Assembly (NCBI GenBank): GCA_029532415.1
Contig: JAQOTA010000064.1
Location: forward strand, 558,001-622,000
DNA length: 64,000 nt
DNA from: Marasmius tenuissimus
Taxonomy: Eukaryota; Basidiomycota; Agaricomycetes; Agaricales; Marasmiaceae
Direction: 5' to 3'
Of the stretch, positions 47,387 through 58,938 are shown in pieces. Numbering within the stretch: position 1 is the first letter of the stretch; each line of letters opens with the position of its first letter. Under the pieces are notes generated by a model. It worked only from the letters and a program-made list of their open reading frames with translations, did not search any database and was not told where the DNA came from. Position numbers and translations under genes: made by a program.

Positions 47387-50293
47387 TTACTTTCTTTCTC
47401 CGATGGCCTGGCTTGCTCTTTGTACAAAAGTGAGCTGGACACGGTAGAGAGGAGTATTAGCTGAGAGCTCACCAGATGGACCGGTAGTTTCCTTCTCCGA
47501 GTCTGAGTCCTGGCAAAGACCTGCTAAATAGGGTATATCGGACTCCTTTGCACCGAGCTCCTCCTTCGCAAGTGGATCCAGATGTCGCAAGTACCGACGA
47601 TGATAACAGCACTCCGGCAGGCTACGCGGGACGGCTTCTGGAGGTCGATCGGTGACTTTCTCGCTTCGACGGCGAATTCTGCGGGCGTGAACAGCAGTGT
47701 TAGCCTGTTGGTTTCTCTTCCTCATCTCAGAATCCAGGTCTCCCATGAGGTTGCTGACAATCCGGCGCCTGAAGCAAGGAACCGTGATGATGCGTGGGAG
47801 GTCAACGTCGTCCCTGTCGGTGTCCTCACTTGACTGACCGTCGGCACCTAAACCTTCGTTGATGGTTTGAACGGCCTTCCACTTGATCCGTTCGACCTCA
47901 CCCAACAACGAGTCCCTGAGAATCTCTTGCAGCCCGGTCTTCCGTGAGTCGTATTTCTGGCAAAAAGGAAATGAGACAAGATTGATTGTGTGAAGCAAGA
48001 AACTCACGTCGTGCCTCCACTTGTTCTGCTTCCGCATATGACCCAAAGTATACTCCTGGCGTCTCGCACGAGAGGTGGCCTCTTGAGCTGTCTCGAGCCT
48101 CTCTCCAGACTGATGAACCCGAATTCGCATTGTTTTCCATGAGTTTTGAGCCTGAGTGACGCTGATCCAAAGGCAGGCAATGATCCTCTCTGGCATCATC
48201 TCTGATTCTCCTGCTTCCTTCAACTCGGCCTGAACGTCCTTGACCATATCCTGGAGAACATGCTTGTTCCAAAGACATGTTCTCCAAGTGTCTCCGAAGT
48301 ATAGCCGGTGTCGCAGTTCACCCTTACGCTTCTGCAGTGGATCCTGTGCAGTCTCGTCGTCAACTGGCTCGTAGCTATGGAACTTGCTGAGTTTCTCCAT
48401 CTTGGTCAGTTCGAGAAAGGTGCTCCGAAGAATGCTCTGTAAGTCTGTATGAGCTGATTTCTGTAGAACATTTGTGCCGACTTACCCTGACATTGCTCTC
48501 CTCATCGCTGCCCATACTACCAAACACCGCTTGGGCCAACTTCTTGTCGCTTGCAGGAGTACCCGGCTTCGAAGGCCTCTCATGTCTCTTCCTCTTGGGC
48601 GTTGCGGAACTACGACGACCGGAGGGAGTGGGAGAGGTACCCGGAGAGCTCGAACTGCTCTGGGAAGAGGAGGACGTCTGGGCTTTGACTAGTTCCGCCG
48701 TCATGACCTTGACAGCCTCGCACATGGCCTGCTGCACGGTTTGGGTAATCAACGATGGGATGTCTGGGTCACCATCCCCTTCATTGTCGGCGTCAGCCAT
48801 GGAGGTATCCTCGTTGGTAGACGGTGAAGTGGGTTTGCGTTTGGAGGTGGCTGCTGGCTGCTTTGCCTTACGGCGAAGCATGCGGATTTCGGATTCTCGT
48901 TCATCCTAAGCCAGGGGTTTCAGCAACAGGTACGGTCCCGTTAATTAACTGACGTACCCGTTCCCGAACCGCTTCATCTCGCTCTGAGCGCTGTACTTGA
49001 TTGTTGATGATAGTTCACTAAACAACATAGGGCTACGAACCAGTTTCTCGAGTTCCTGAGAAGAATATGAGATGAGGTATACAAGAATGAACGAAGAATG
49101 CGACATACACTCCGAGTATCGTTGGCGTGAGTATTGTTGGTTCGAACTCTTTCTTCCTCCTGCAAAAGAGACATGAATCGTCATGCGACTGGGCCGGTGA
49201 GTACTCACCATCTTCTTGAGCGTCTCTTTACACCTCTGAAGGTCAAGCGCCATGTCAGTTGCCTACAAGGTGAAGTGAGTATTGAGAAAATACCATAAAC
49301 GGCAAGACACGCACCTGTTTTTTGATCTCAGTGGAGTCTTTCTGTAGTTGTGAGTGCTCCGCTTGTAAAGTGTTCCAAGCCCTGATGGCTTCGTCCCTCT
49401 CAGACGACTATAAACCCGTCAGAATACCACAGGAAAGAATGAACTAGGACGGGGCTCACTAGGTTATTAACCTGTTAGGAACTGTTAGTGAGAATGAATG
49501 AGGAGACTCGCTGCAATAGAAGACTCACAGTCCGATTCACGCCATCTTCCGCGATAGCATCGTCGACCTCGTTTTCCTCGCGCTGCTCTTCAAATCTAGT
49601 AAGCTATCAACTCGCGTTAGAGAGCTAGTGACCAAGGATCATGGCATGGCGTACGAGAGCGTTAAATTCATCTCGAAGTGACATCGAGTCCTGCTGGCTT
49701 CAATTCAGAAGATCTTGCAGAGCGAGGTTTTTTTCCACCAGCTCTCGATAAACCTTCATAGATGTCAGAACCCAGTCGTGAAGTGCCAGGAGTGGTAGCG
49801 TACACCAGTGGTCATGTCCACCTGAGGGACAGCGGGGGTGGCGAGAGAGGACTTGAGATTTTTAAGTTGTTCCTCAATTTGTAGGTAGCCTTGCTCGACC
49901 TGATACTTCTGCTGCTCGAGAGCGCGGCTTTTGTCACGTTCCTAAAGACGGCTTAGACAAAGATCGAGCAAAAAGATCATGGCCATACCGCCTCAAGTTC
50001 GTCTTCAATACTCCTCCTCTTTCCACGTTCCTAGGCTACAGGTCAGAGAGTAAAAACAACGAACCATGAGAATGGCTCACCTCGTCAAACTTTTGCTGGG
50101 AAGGATTCGTTACCGCCCGGAATTTGTCTGGTCTCTGGCCGTGGCGACAACGCCCCGGATGTGAGCTAGCATTGTGAGGTTCTGATGGCGAGCGTGAGCA
50201 TGAGCGTCGGCCCAGGTTGGAGCGAGAAGAACCAGCTTCTAGGTCCTGCTGAGAGGTGGTGACCTGGGATCTCCATGACATGATATTCATCAT
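47387..50293 (-). pseudogene. Element G coiled-coil protein, many small exons, one nonsense codon
   Basis: Starts MMNIMSWRSQ at 50293. A chain of tiny exons with 45-55 bp introns follows, each nearly pure coiled coil (ERGKRRSIEDELEA, ALEQQKYQVEQGYLQIEEQL, LVEKNLALQDLLN, RDEAIRAWNTLQAEHSQL, LQRCKETLKKM). A larger exon (about 48905-48486) has a Ser-rich and basic region TPKRKRHERPSKPG. The final exons (48436-48008 and 47956-47387) are basic and charged (RHRLYFGDTWRTCLWNKHVL). The intron 47957-48007 is 51 nt and in frame. A TGA at 49700-49702 interrupts LLN(stop)SQQDS, where CGA is likely ancestral. Exon boundaries between 50.0 and 48.9 kb are tentative. By position and composition it parallels the companion gene of element F, but I see no clear alignment. 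Confidence 0.6.
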
Positions 50294-51684
50294 GTTGTCG
50301 CTGGGGAGTCGTTACAAATCGTTGGAGAAAATGAGCGTTTGGGTATCTGGCCTGCAGGAGAGTACAATAGAAAAGAAGTGGGGATTAGTCGATGATTGCG
50401 GACGAACAGTCTAAATATCAAACCTTGAACAGTCAACTGGATGACGGTGTGGTAGGACGCCCTGCGCCTTCACTCTTTCTCTCCTATCTGTTCACTTTCT
50501 CTCTTCATACATGTTTCACCATATCAACACACTCGATCCTCTCTCACTTCCCTTTCCTTCACTTTGATACAAAACACTCCTTACTGTCTTTTTCTCACAT
50601 GTTTCACTAATTTCCTATCTATCCCTAATTCCCTATCCCTCACACACGTATCATTCATCCCTAATCCTCCTACACCCTCCTGAGACCTATCTGTCTACTT
50701 CATACACCTTCCACACCCATACATGTTTCATTCAAACACCCCTCTACGTTTTATTTTCTTTTCAATTTCTCACTTCCATTTTTCTTACCCGCTTTCACCT
50801 TCGTTTCCGATTAACAGAACCTCCTATCCCGATGTCCGCTCCACCCCTTCCTGCACCGTCCGCCCAACGGTTGAGAGGCCTAGCCCACCTCCTGCATGGA
50901 TCGAAACGCCAGGTGTCAAGCCGACTAACGGAGAGGGGACTATGTTATCGATTTGGGGCCTGCGAGGCTCACGACACGTTTCATATATTAATTATTTTGT
51001 TGTTTCAGCGGTTTGTATAAACACTGGACCTAGTCCAGGACAATAGTATTCGATTTTTCCCCATATCTTGTCTCGCTGTCTCTCCGTTACTGTACGGATC
51101 GTACTCTAAGTCTACCGTGACTACTATCTCATCTCCTCCTCTCTCGTTCCTCATCTCAGCCTTACCAACGACCATTTACGTCTCAACGGTGAACCAGCCA
51201 TTCCTCCATCAACGGCTGATAGGATCCCTTCGTAAAAAGACAAAAAGGCCAGCGTAAAGTCAATCAAAAGGCGTAAAAGTGTATCAAAAGGTTAATAATC
51301 ACAATAGACAGCGTGGATCGAAAGGTTGATAGACAATAGATAGCGTTGACAGGGGTTTGACGCTTCAACGTGGGTCCTTGCCCCTTGTCTCGACACGCGA
51401 CGTGCGAACACCAGACACATGATTCTCTGGACAATTCGCATCTTTGAGGTTGCTCCGAGGTTCATATGCCCAGGTAGTAATATTTCTACGAAAACAAAAA
51501 AAGGTGATGTACTATGAGATTGTATCGTATGGGCTTGTAAGTAGTATCATGGGATCGTATTCAATCTATGTGTATCAGTTTAGGTATCTTTGTCCGTCTC
51601 TGCTGGAACCGCGCAAGCAATGGAGTGATGCTGTATATTGAGCGATAGTCAGGAGAAGGTTCAATGCGTCGCGCAAGTGAAAAC
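50294..51684. other. Gene-free spacer in element G with a pyrimidine-rich plus strand
   Basis: Between two minus-strand genes. From about 50460 to 50830 the plus strand is strongly C/T-rich (ctctcctatc, ctctctcacttcccttt), so the template upstream of the coiled-coil gene is purine-rich on its sense strand. From 51240 to 51360 there are reiterated 'caaaaggcg', 'caaaaggtt' and 'agacaatagatagcg' motifs. No reading frame is convincing. Confidence 0.45.
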
Positions 51685-52129
51685 TTACATTCGGCCAATG
51701 TTACGGGCCTTACGAGCATCATCTCCCTGCAAGTTCACGACTGCGCCTGTGTTCCCCTTGGCGATCCTCAAGATTAAAAGATCTCCGTTGATCCCTAGGT
51801 GCTGGTTCACTGGCAATCCGCGATGTCGCTGGAAATATATCCGAAACCTCACGCCGCGATAAACGATGTCAATATCGTGGATGTAAGGCTGGACGGCGGT
51901 GTCCGTGAATCGGTGTTCAATGAGTGGAGTGCGTGCTGCCGTTCGTGATTTGGAGCCGGAAGATGAAACAACCGAGACTCGAACGGTGCCAGGAGATTGG
52001 GCGACTGGAATTCTGTATCCTCGGACACAGAAGAAAGCATTGGCCTGGGGGAAATTGTAAGCGATCTCAAAAAGCGATAGGAGTGGCCTCAAGACTTACG
52101 TTGGGGAAGTTGCGTGGTGTTCGTGGCAT
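51685..52129 (-). CDS. Element G small protein, 129 residues
   Basis: Two exons, 52129-52100 and 52044-51685 (390 nt), joined by a 55-bp intron (GTAAGT...CCCCAG). The protein starts MPRTPRNFPN and continues FFCVRGYRIPVAQSPGTVRV, has a segment VYRGVRFRIYFQRHRGLPVN and ends LLILRIAKGNTGAVVNLQGD plus a basic tail. No named domain, signal or membrane helix. The start is chosen because only this ATG is in frame through the splice; an upstream ATG at 52157, made by a 28-bp tandem duplication, is out of frame. A family role in the transposon is inferred from location alone. Confidence 0.6.
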
Positions 52130-52156
52130 TGGGGAAGTTGCGTGGTGTTCGTGGCA
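52101..52156. repeat. Perfect 28-bp tandem duplication at the start of the small G gene
   Basis: Two identical copies of a unit starting ttggggaagttgcgtgg (52101-52128 and 52129-52156). Each carries an in-unit ATG on the minus strand. As 28 is not a multiple of three, the new upstream ATG is out of frame. Confidence 0.95.
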
Positions 52157-52192
52157 TTGTAAGCGGTAGGTCAAACGAGTGGATTGGGTTCG

Positions 52193-53026
52193 TCAGAAAT
52201 TCGTGAGGATGAGACAGCCGGCTGTCACTTTGGGAGGGAAGAGGATACACGATCGAGCACTGTCTTTAAACCCAGTGCCTCCGACAGAATGATGGCTCCA
52301 TATGGAGCTTCGCAACAATAGAATCTGGCCTGGGTATTCGGACGAAATGAAAGACAAAACGTTCTTATTGTGATAGGCAGGCATGGTCATCTGATCACTT
52401 GAAAAATTTGGTACACTCAGGCTTGTGCATCCCTGGCTTCGTTCCTGCGAATCCTTGCGCTCCTTGTGTTCTTCACGCTTTTCAGCTGCTCGCAAATGAC
52501 AAACTTCGCACCCCAGTCGTTCTGATGGTTTTGCAACTCTTTGAAGGTTTTTGTAAGCTAGAAAACAATGAGCCGGGGTCATACTGGAGAACAGATCAAA
52601 CGGTACCTTGTCTACAGCTTTTTGACGCGCGTCAGGGTCCTGTTCACCCAGAGACAGTTCGTCGTTCAGGTCTGCTCTAATTATATCCTTGGCTTTTGTC
52701 TGAACAATTGTGAGCATGATTTCCGGGCTTTGAATGATATTACCTACCCTCATGGACGCTACAACAGGCATTCCCCATCCTGAGCTGGCTAGTGAAAACT
52801 CCAGTGGCTGGCATATTAGCACCGGATCAGCGGTACGAGTGGGCCCCGCCTCTCTATCCTTATCTTCAGGTAGCGGTGCCAAGGGCGACGTTGGGCACGA
52901 TGTGAGGTCCGAGTCAGGTTGCGTGGTCGTCTCATTTGTGGCAGCGGCGGAGGATTGTGCTGAAGTAGACGCAGTGGGTGCTGCTCGACGCAGGGAGACT
53001 CGAATAGGAGGTGGAGTAGGTGAGCG
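52193..53026 (-). CDS. Element G helical protein of unknown function, start unresolved
   Basis: The minus frame is open from 53026 (after a TGA at 53027-53029) to the stop at 52193. Up to 277 codons are available, but no good ATG lies near the 5' end, so an upstream exon or a mutated start is likely; the first in-frame Met is in WGMPVVASMR. The N-terminal part is Ser/Thr/Ala-rich (TASTSAQSSAAATNETTT). The middle is charged and helical (AKDIIRADLNDELSLGEQDP) with MTPAHCFLAYKNLQRVA. No domain recognised. It is the first gene of the minus block and faces the WD40 gene across about 350 bp. Confidence 0.45.
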   Translation of the reverse strand, partial: RSPTPPPIRVSLRRAAPTASTSAQSSAAATNETTTQPDSDLTSCPTSPLAPLPEDKDREAGPTRTADPVLICQPLEFSLASSGWGMPVVASMRVGNIIQSPEIMLTIVQTKAKDIIRADLNDELSLGEQDPDARQKAVDKVPFDLFSSMTPAHCFLAYKNLQRVAKPSERLGCEVCHLRAAEKREEHKERKDSQERSQGCTSLSVPNFSSDQMTMPAYHNKNVLSFISSEYPGQILLLRSSIWSHHSVGGTGFKDSARSCILFPPKVTAGCLILTNF

Positions 53027-53377
53027 TCAACGCATTGTTGGATGCGGGTATGGACGTGGACGTGGCTTTTGCAGTAGATCCTCGTGCAGCGCAATCTTAC
53101 GTCGGGGTGCTGGGAGGTACATGGTCGCAAAAAGAGGAATTACTTTCGGGCGGCGAGCAGCTTTCGGAAAAGAGAAGTTGTGATCCTGAATCAAGTGGAA
53201 GCTGGGTGCTTTATGGGGAATGAAAGAAGGACTTCCTATTGTGGATCACGGGGCCAAATACAACGACTTTTGTTCTCTTGACGCCGAAGTATTACCAGTT
53301 GCTATGAGTTTCAAAACAATAGGCCTATTCTTTATAATGAACAAGGAGATTGAAGCTTCGACGAAAACGAACTCACC
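53027..53377. promoter_or_regulatory. Divergent intergenic interval of element G
   Basis: Separates the minus block from the plus block. No long frame continues across it. It is the only place where a shared promoter for the two gene sets could lie. 'tattctttataatga' at 53327-53341 is a TATA-like string about 40 bp before the WD40 start. Function is inferred. Confidence 0.35.
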
Positions 53378-54914
53378 ATGTCCCCATCGACCACTCTCTC
53401 CGAAACAAGCGAAAATGGCCTGTACAACTTACGCCTTCTACTTTCCGGACATTCCGGCGCTGTCGCCTGTGTAGCTGCTCATCCTGATGGGACGTTCGTC
53501 GCCACTGGAGGTAAGGGAGTTGATGTATGGTCTTATTTAGGATTAACGTCTATGCAGGGGAAGAAGGGACTAGAATATGGGACCTTAGAACGGGCCTCTT
53601 GGTCAACAGTCCCACCGGAGCCGGAGATCGCGGGATAACAACAGCAGTGGTTTTTATCACCAAGAGAGACGGTGCGGACGATGCAATCGCGTTCGGGACA
53701 GATGACGGTTACCTGTGTATATGGAAGAGGGGGAGCGATGAGAAAGAAGTGGGTGCATCATAGAGCAGATCAACTCAATGATACTGACGATGTACAGTTC
53801 GAAGAGATCTTCTCAAGCCGCCTCACGGGAGGCCAAGATGGGCAAGAGATATCCGCTATGGCCTTTGATGCCAGTTCAAGTCAACTGGCGGTGGTTCACC
53901 GGGCTTCTGTGGTCCACAGATTCTTCGTTGACGCAGCTATGATACCTCATAGCATGAAAAGTTGCGGCATCCCACACCACTGGCCTCAAGCCGTCGCATT
54001 CGGACAGACGGGCGTGAAAGGGATCGAAATATGGTCTTTTGGGCGCGAAGATGGCGAGATGTAAGTCATGAATTCGCAACAGTCGAAGATAGCACACACC
54101 TATTTCGTTGCAGACATATAATGGACGAGAGTGGGAGTATAATAAAGACCTGGCCAACGGCATCTGTAATGTGAGTGATTTGTTGGCTCATACTTCGGAT
54201 CCTACTCACCTCGCTTCCAGTGGCCACGCTGTATTGAGTGTCCGCGACGATACGATTGTGTTGGATGATATAACCCAGGGTGTGGCCCTCTACAAGCTCA
54301 CAGGCAGAAGCCGAATCAAGACCTTCCCTGTTCTGATTCAGAAAAAGCACAGGAGTCGCAACGTTGCTTTCCACGATGGTGGTAGTAGCGTCCTGAGTGG
54401 TAGTGACCATGGTATCGTCTACATTTTCGACAGGCGAACGGGTGATATCACCGACACCATCGATATCGGGGTCAAAGACTGGGTACAGTCAATTACGGTG
54501 AGCACTCGAACAAGCGCAAAACAAACGGTAAAACTCACGCCATTTCCAGTCAATCGTGATTGACGGATCGCCGTCGATCGTCGTCGGACGAACAGGAGAG
54601 AACATTGGTCGCACAAAGCTCCAGGTATGGACGAAAAGGTCTCCAAAGAATCCAACGGAATCATCAGAGCCGATCAAGCGAGTAGCTACTATCTTCGAAA
54701 GAGGACGGTGGATCCTCTGCACTATGCTGGCGGTGCTTTTCATCCTACAGAACGTTCTGGTGAGTTCTAAATCTCGGAACTGTTTCAATTGATGCACTAA
54801 GATACTGGATAGGATCTCCCAATCCGTAGGTGGCTCAAGAGGGTGTTCCGGTCGATGATAGCCCCTCATCTGGACAGAGAGGACGACGAGAACTCTAGTT
54901 ATGATTATCTGTAA
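53378..54914 (+). CDS. Element G WD40-repeat protein with C-terminal membrane helix, 410 residues
   Basis: Seven exons: 53378-53510, 53558-53748, 53798-54060, 54114-54170, 54221-54497, 54550-54759 and 54813-54914; 1233 nt, 411 codons, with introns of 47-53 bp and canonical ends. WD40 blades show LSGHSGAVACVAAHPDGTFV, then GEEGTRIWDLRTG, DDGYLCIWKRG, GIEIWSFGRE, DHGIVYIFDRRTG and TKLQVWTKR. Near residues 361-377 is a hydrophobic helix WILCTMLAVLFILQNVL followed by a 33-residue basic then acidic tail, which fits a tail-anchored protein. WD40 propellers are binding scaffolds; the partner is unknown. The frame is fully open, so it is the most intact gene of the element along with the 129-residue one. 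Confidence 0.85.
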
Positions 54915-55697
54915 ATGCCATGAGCAATTGGCCGTTACCCGTTTTAAAAACATACCACTTGTTTTTTCGTCTTTTGAATGTACGGCCACTACTGAGGATC
55001 TTCAGCTTCATTCTGGGGTCTACGATGACCTAGCATATCGAGAGTCAGTATAATCATATCGATGCGACGTGAGGGACCCTGCGCTATCGTTGGGAATGCC
55101 TTCACGCCCCCATGCCGTCAGCACTGAGCGTGAGGTCCTCTGTGCTTGGCTTAACTTTTCTTTTCTTTCAAGGCTCTAGTCTCTCAATGGTACTTCGTTA
55201 TTGTAATCAAATTTATCTACTTTACTGACATTTCTCGATACTCACATCATTGAGTAGCCCATTGCTGGCGGCGATGATGAACGTCGGGTTGAAGGGGTGG
55301 CAGGCTGTGCTGTTGAGTCGCACGGTTCAGTTGTGCCGGCGAACTTGGGGAGGAAGCAGCACATGACTGGTCTATGTACCAGTCATGTGCTGCTTCCTCC
55401 CCAAGTTCCAGCGAGTAACGCTGCCGCCTTGGAGACGCCTGCACAGCTTTATGCTTGACGCGGTACCACCACCATCAACGCTCTACGGTACGTCTACATA
55501 CTACCTGAACCATGCCAATACCTTGCTGTAAATAATAGTAACGTATACTAGCAATAACATATCAAGGATTATTACGAGGACATTGGTTCAGGATTCAATG
55601 GCAGTCCAAAATGAACTTCTAGCTATTCTGTGTTGAATCTTTGAGGGATCGACGCTAACAGCGTTTTCTATTGTCTTTTAGGAACAAAAAGGCTAGA
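54915..55697. other. Spacer between WD40 and Spt5-like genes, containing a long hairpin
   Basis: Intergenic, with no convincing coding frame. Holds the perfect 31-bp inverted repeat at 55341-55408 (separate entry). Presumably contains the WD40 terminator and the Spt5-like promoter. Confidence 0.6.
55341..55408. repeat. Perfect 31-bp inverted repeat with 6-bp loop
   Basis: Arms 55341-55371 (gaacttggggaggaagcagc...) and 55378-55408 (...gctgcttcctccccaagttc) are exact reverse complements around the loop 'ctatgt'. The pairing ends sharply at both outer edges. If transcribed it would form a stable stem long enough for small-RNA processing; that is inference. Confidence 0.95.
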
Positions 55698-58494
55698 ATG
55701 TCCACCGTGAATGCTGTAGCGTCTACGAGCCAGCCTTCTCGAACTACTCGTCAAAGGAATCCCGATGCGTTGCGATTTTTGGACTTGGAGGCAGAGATAG
55801 ATCGTGACGATGAAGACAACGATGGAGACAACGATGGCGGGAGTTTAGGTTCGTACTCGCAATCCTCTACTTGTGGCCTTGACTCATGTATTCGGTCTTC
55901 TAGCTGGTTTTTTGGTCGATGATCACCATGAAGAGTACGGAACTCGATTCTCTCATCAAGCAATCAATTCACGACTGCAGCAGGAAGACCTAACTGGGGA
56001 CAATGCAAGACGCAGTCACCAGGGAAACGTATCGAGGGACCATGCAACAAACCGAGGATATCAAGATAACAACAACGCCGTCCTCGATCATATTACACCC
56101 CCGAAACTCTGGCTAGTTCACTGTAAGGTACCGGTTCTGGTTCATATCCTATCTCTGTACTCACAAGTTTGTTCTCTAGGCCGGAAAAGAGTTTGATGTC
56201 GCTCACTAGGCTATCGCCCATGCGGTAATCAAGAAAAGTGTGGCCATCACTTCCCTCCACTATCGCAAGGATGGAGACGGTGCTCTCTATTTGGATACAG
56301 AAGACCCCCTCGCAGCTGCCAGGATCTTGAGCAAATGCGCCTTCATCCAGCACCATCGAGATAGTCCGTACGACAGGGTTGACATGCATCAACTAGCAAG
56401 TCCCACCGAATCCAGGCTCTCACTCCAGCTCCCTCCTGACGATCATCCCCTCGTGGTTGGGGCTTGGGTGCGTCTCTCGAATCCGAAGTTCAGGAAACCA
56501 AAGCCAAAGTCCACCCAAATGCTGCCTTCCGACCCCCACGACCACGTCCCAATAATCCCCATTCAAAAGCGATCTTATTATCATGGTGCTCTCGGGCTTG
56601 TGCTCGACGATCTGGGGAATGACGAGTTTACCATCCTCCTAGTCCCTCGAATCGACATTGCCCTTCTCAACGCTGGTTTCTCCATCTCAGAGAACCTGAA
56701 ACAGGGTTCAATCGACTACAAGCTCGGTAGTCAGATCGCACTGGCCCCCGCATTCCTTGGCCCCGATTGTAAGAAGATCGTCGACAAGTTGTCCGCGCAG
56801 GGTTCATGCTTTGAGAGTGGCCTCCGACTCGAAACAGTCGGGAAAGAGCGTTTGGTTCCAATTATGAATCCGCCGGCGTACATGGAGATGAGACTCTTCG
56901 AGACAAGCAACCATCCTGGGGTCAGGAAATATTTCCCGCCCGTGTTGGAATGGGTCTTTGGAACAGGTGAAATGGTGGTAGACATGATAGGAGGGCATCG
57001 GGGGGTTATCAGCTCAGTGATGAAACATGGGGTAGAGGTCGAGGTTTCGCTTTCGGAGGGGGTGAAAGAGCTCCGAGCTTTTGGATGGGCTATACGCAAA
57101 ATATTCGACGCCGGGCAATATGTACGCCATGAAAGCAGCTCAGAGGGTTGGGTTGTTGGGAATGACGGTGAGCGTGTTTGTTTTTGGCAGGGGGGCGAGG
57201 TGAGATTCACCCTTCCAATTCTATATACCTGCTGACAGGTGTCTAGAGTTCTATACCGTACGCTGCGCACCGAAACTCCTTAAGACGAGTTGAGCCGTCT
57301 TTCTCTGGAGTGACTGCCCTAACGCAGCGGCACGAAAGTATGCTTATGGAGTCACTTAGGCTGTCGAACAAGTCGCAGGACCAGATTACAAGGACTCTAG
57401 CGGTGTTGAGCCAAAAGGTTGGCTACGACCCGCAACTGTTGACCCCCCACCAGCTGGATCAGAGTATACGCTCCACCAACATGTACCACAATCCGTGGAA
57501 ACACTGGAGTGTTTGGGTCTTCAAGGGAATGCACCGAGGCCGCTATCACGTTCTCGATTTGGTCGTTTCGAAGGACACGAAAAGCGGGTTGAAATTACAG
57601 GTTAGAACAGACATTGTGAACGCCTCGAGAACGGTTATGGTTGATTATGATCATGTTGTTGACGCAGAGTAGGTGACCCCATTCATTCTCACAGCTGTCT
57701 ATTAACGCGCTATACACGTCAGTTTGCTACTCCCACTTCACATTCTGCATCCACTGCCGCCGACTCTTGCACCTCCTCCGGGCTATATTCATCCCGGTCT
57801 CGATACATTGAAGAGGCACCGCATGCAAATCGACTTCCTTCAAGAGGAAGAAGGGACTGTGAAACGTGCTGCCACCCCACCCCCAGAACCTGCCACCCCA
57901 CCACCAGAACCTGCCTCCACCGAGCCAGGCCCATGGGCTCCCGAAGCCGAGCAACCTAGTCTCATGGTTCCCGCCCCAAGTTTAGCAGACGACTGGTGGA
58001 GGTCGACTCATCCGAGCCACCACCAGTTCTATGAATTGGATGGTCTGAGCGTAGACCAAGTCCAATTTCAAGTCAAACTCGAAGGTGTCGTTCCGGAATT
58101 TAAGAACAAGGCTTACACGCACAACGCCAAATCGTCGAAATGGTTCTCCGTCTACTTTCGGCAGGGTAGCGGGAAGCGTATGCTAGCGATGGAATGGAAT
58201 CATATCAAGGCTTGTGTACCACGCGCGATGGTCATCTACCCTCAGCACCCCAACAAAAAAACCAACCTCCCGTTCATTGTTCTTCGTGGCGAGCTCAAGG
58301 GTTCTGTGGTGACAAAGGTGGCTGGGGTAGGGATGGACTTGTTTGTCCTGCCAGTCATTGCCTCGACCGGGATCGTAGATAACGGTCGGGAACCGTTCAA
58401 GGTCGCCGGTGAGGACTGCTGTGTTATCAGACTACAGGACAGTGCTCATAACATATGGCGTCAGTTCAAGTATACACCTATGCCCAGTACTTAG
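55698..58494 (+). pseudogene. Element G Spt5-like protein (NGN and KOW-like motifs), one nonsense codon
   Basis: Five exons: 55698-55848, 55904-56127, 56180-57199, 57247-57668 and 57723-58494; 2589 nt, 863 codons. The N-terminus is acidic (EIDRDDEDNDGDNDGG), as in Spt5. An NGN-like segment starts at PPKLWLVHCKAGKEFDVAH (about residue 118). KOW-like motifs lie near residues 219 (GAWVRL...YYHGALGLVLDD...LVPRI), 389 (VDMIGGHRGVISSV), 556 (FKGMHRGRYHVLDL) and 792 (VLRGELKGSVVTKV). A Pro-rich linker (TPPPEPATPPPEP) precedes the last one. Spt5 itself clamps RNA polymerase II during elongation; this copy is diverged and its role is unknown. TAG at 56207-56209 (codon 135) replaces a likely CAG. Apart from that the frame is open. 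Confidence 0.7.
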
Positions 58495-58938
58495 AAACGC
58501 GTATATAATGCCACGTATCTTGTCTCCTTTAAACGCACCTACCTACCATCGACTTGTATCGATTATTGTACTTTATTGTATACATATGATTTCTCGATAC
58601 GACGTTGGCGTGTTATTGTCTCAGTTGCTAAGGGTGAGGTATTACTAATGACTAGGGCAGAACAGGACAGACAATCGGGGCAGAGAGATGAAATAAACAA
58701 AGCGAACTTCAAAGGGCTCGCAGTTGGTGAGTACTGAGTCTCTTCCAGAATCCCAGAACACTGACCGAGATCTCGCTTAGGAACCCCTCGATGAAAAACA
58801 AGGGCGGGAGGCGTCGGCGTTGTTATTGTTTCGAGGTTCTGGTGGGTGACAGGACATTTGTCCCAATTTGGGGAGGCTTTTTTGTACTCACTCTGTACTT
58901 ATAGTGGCCTCTCATCCCGCGTAACAAACCCAACCACG

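Noticed and set aside
50460..50830. C/T-rich tract as a satellite or CRISPR-like array
   Set aside because: No regular repeat unit or spacers; only compositional skew.
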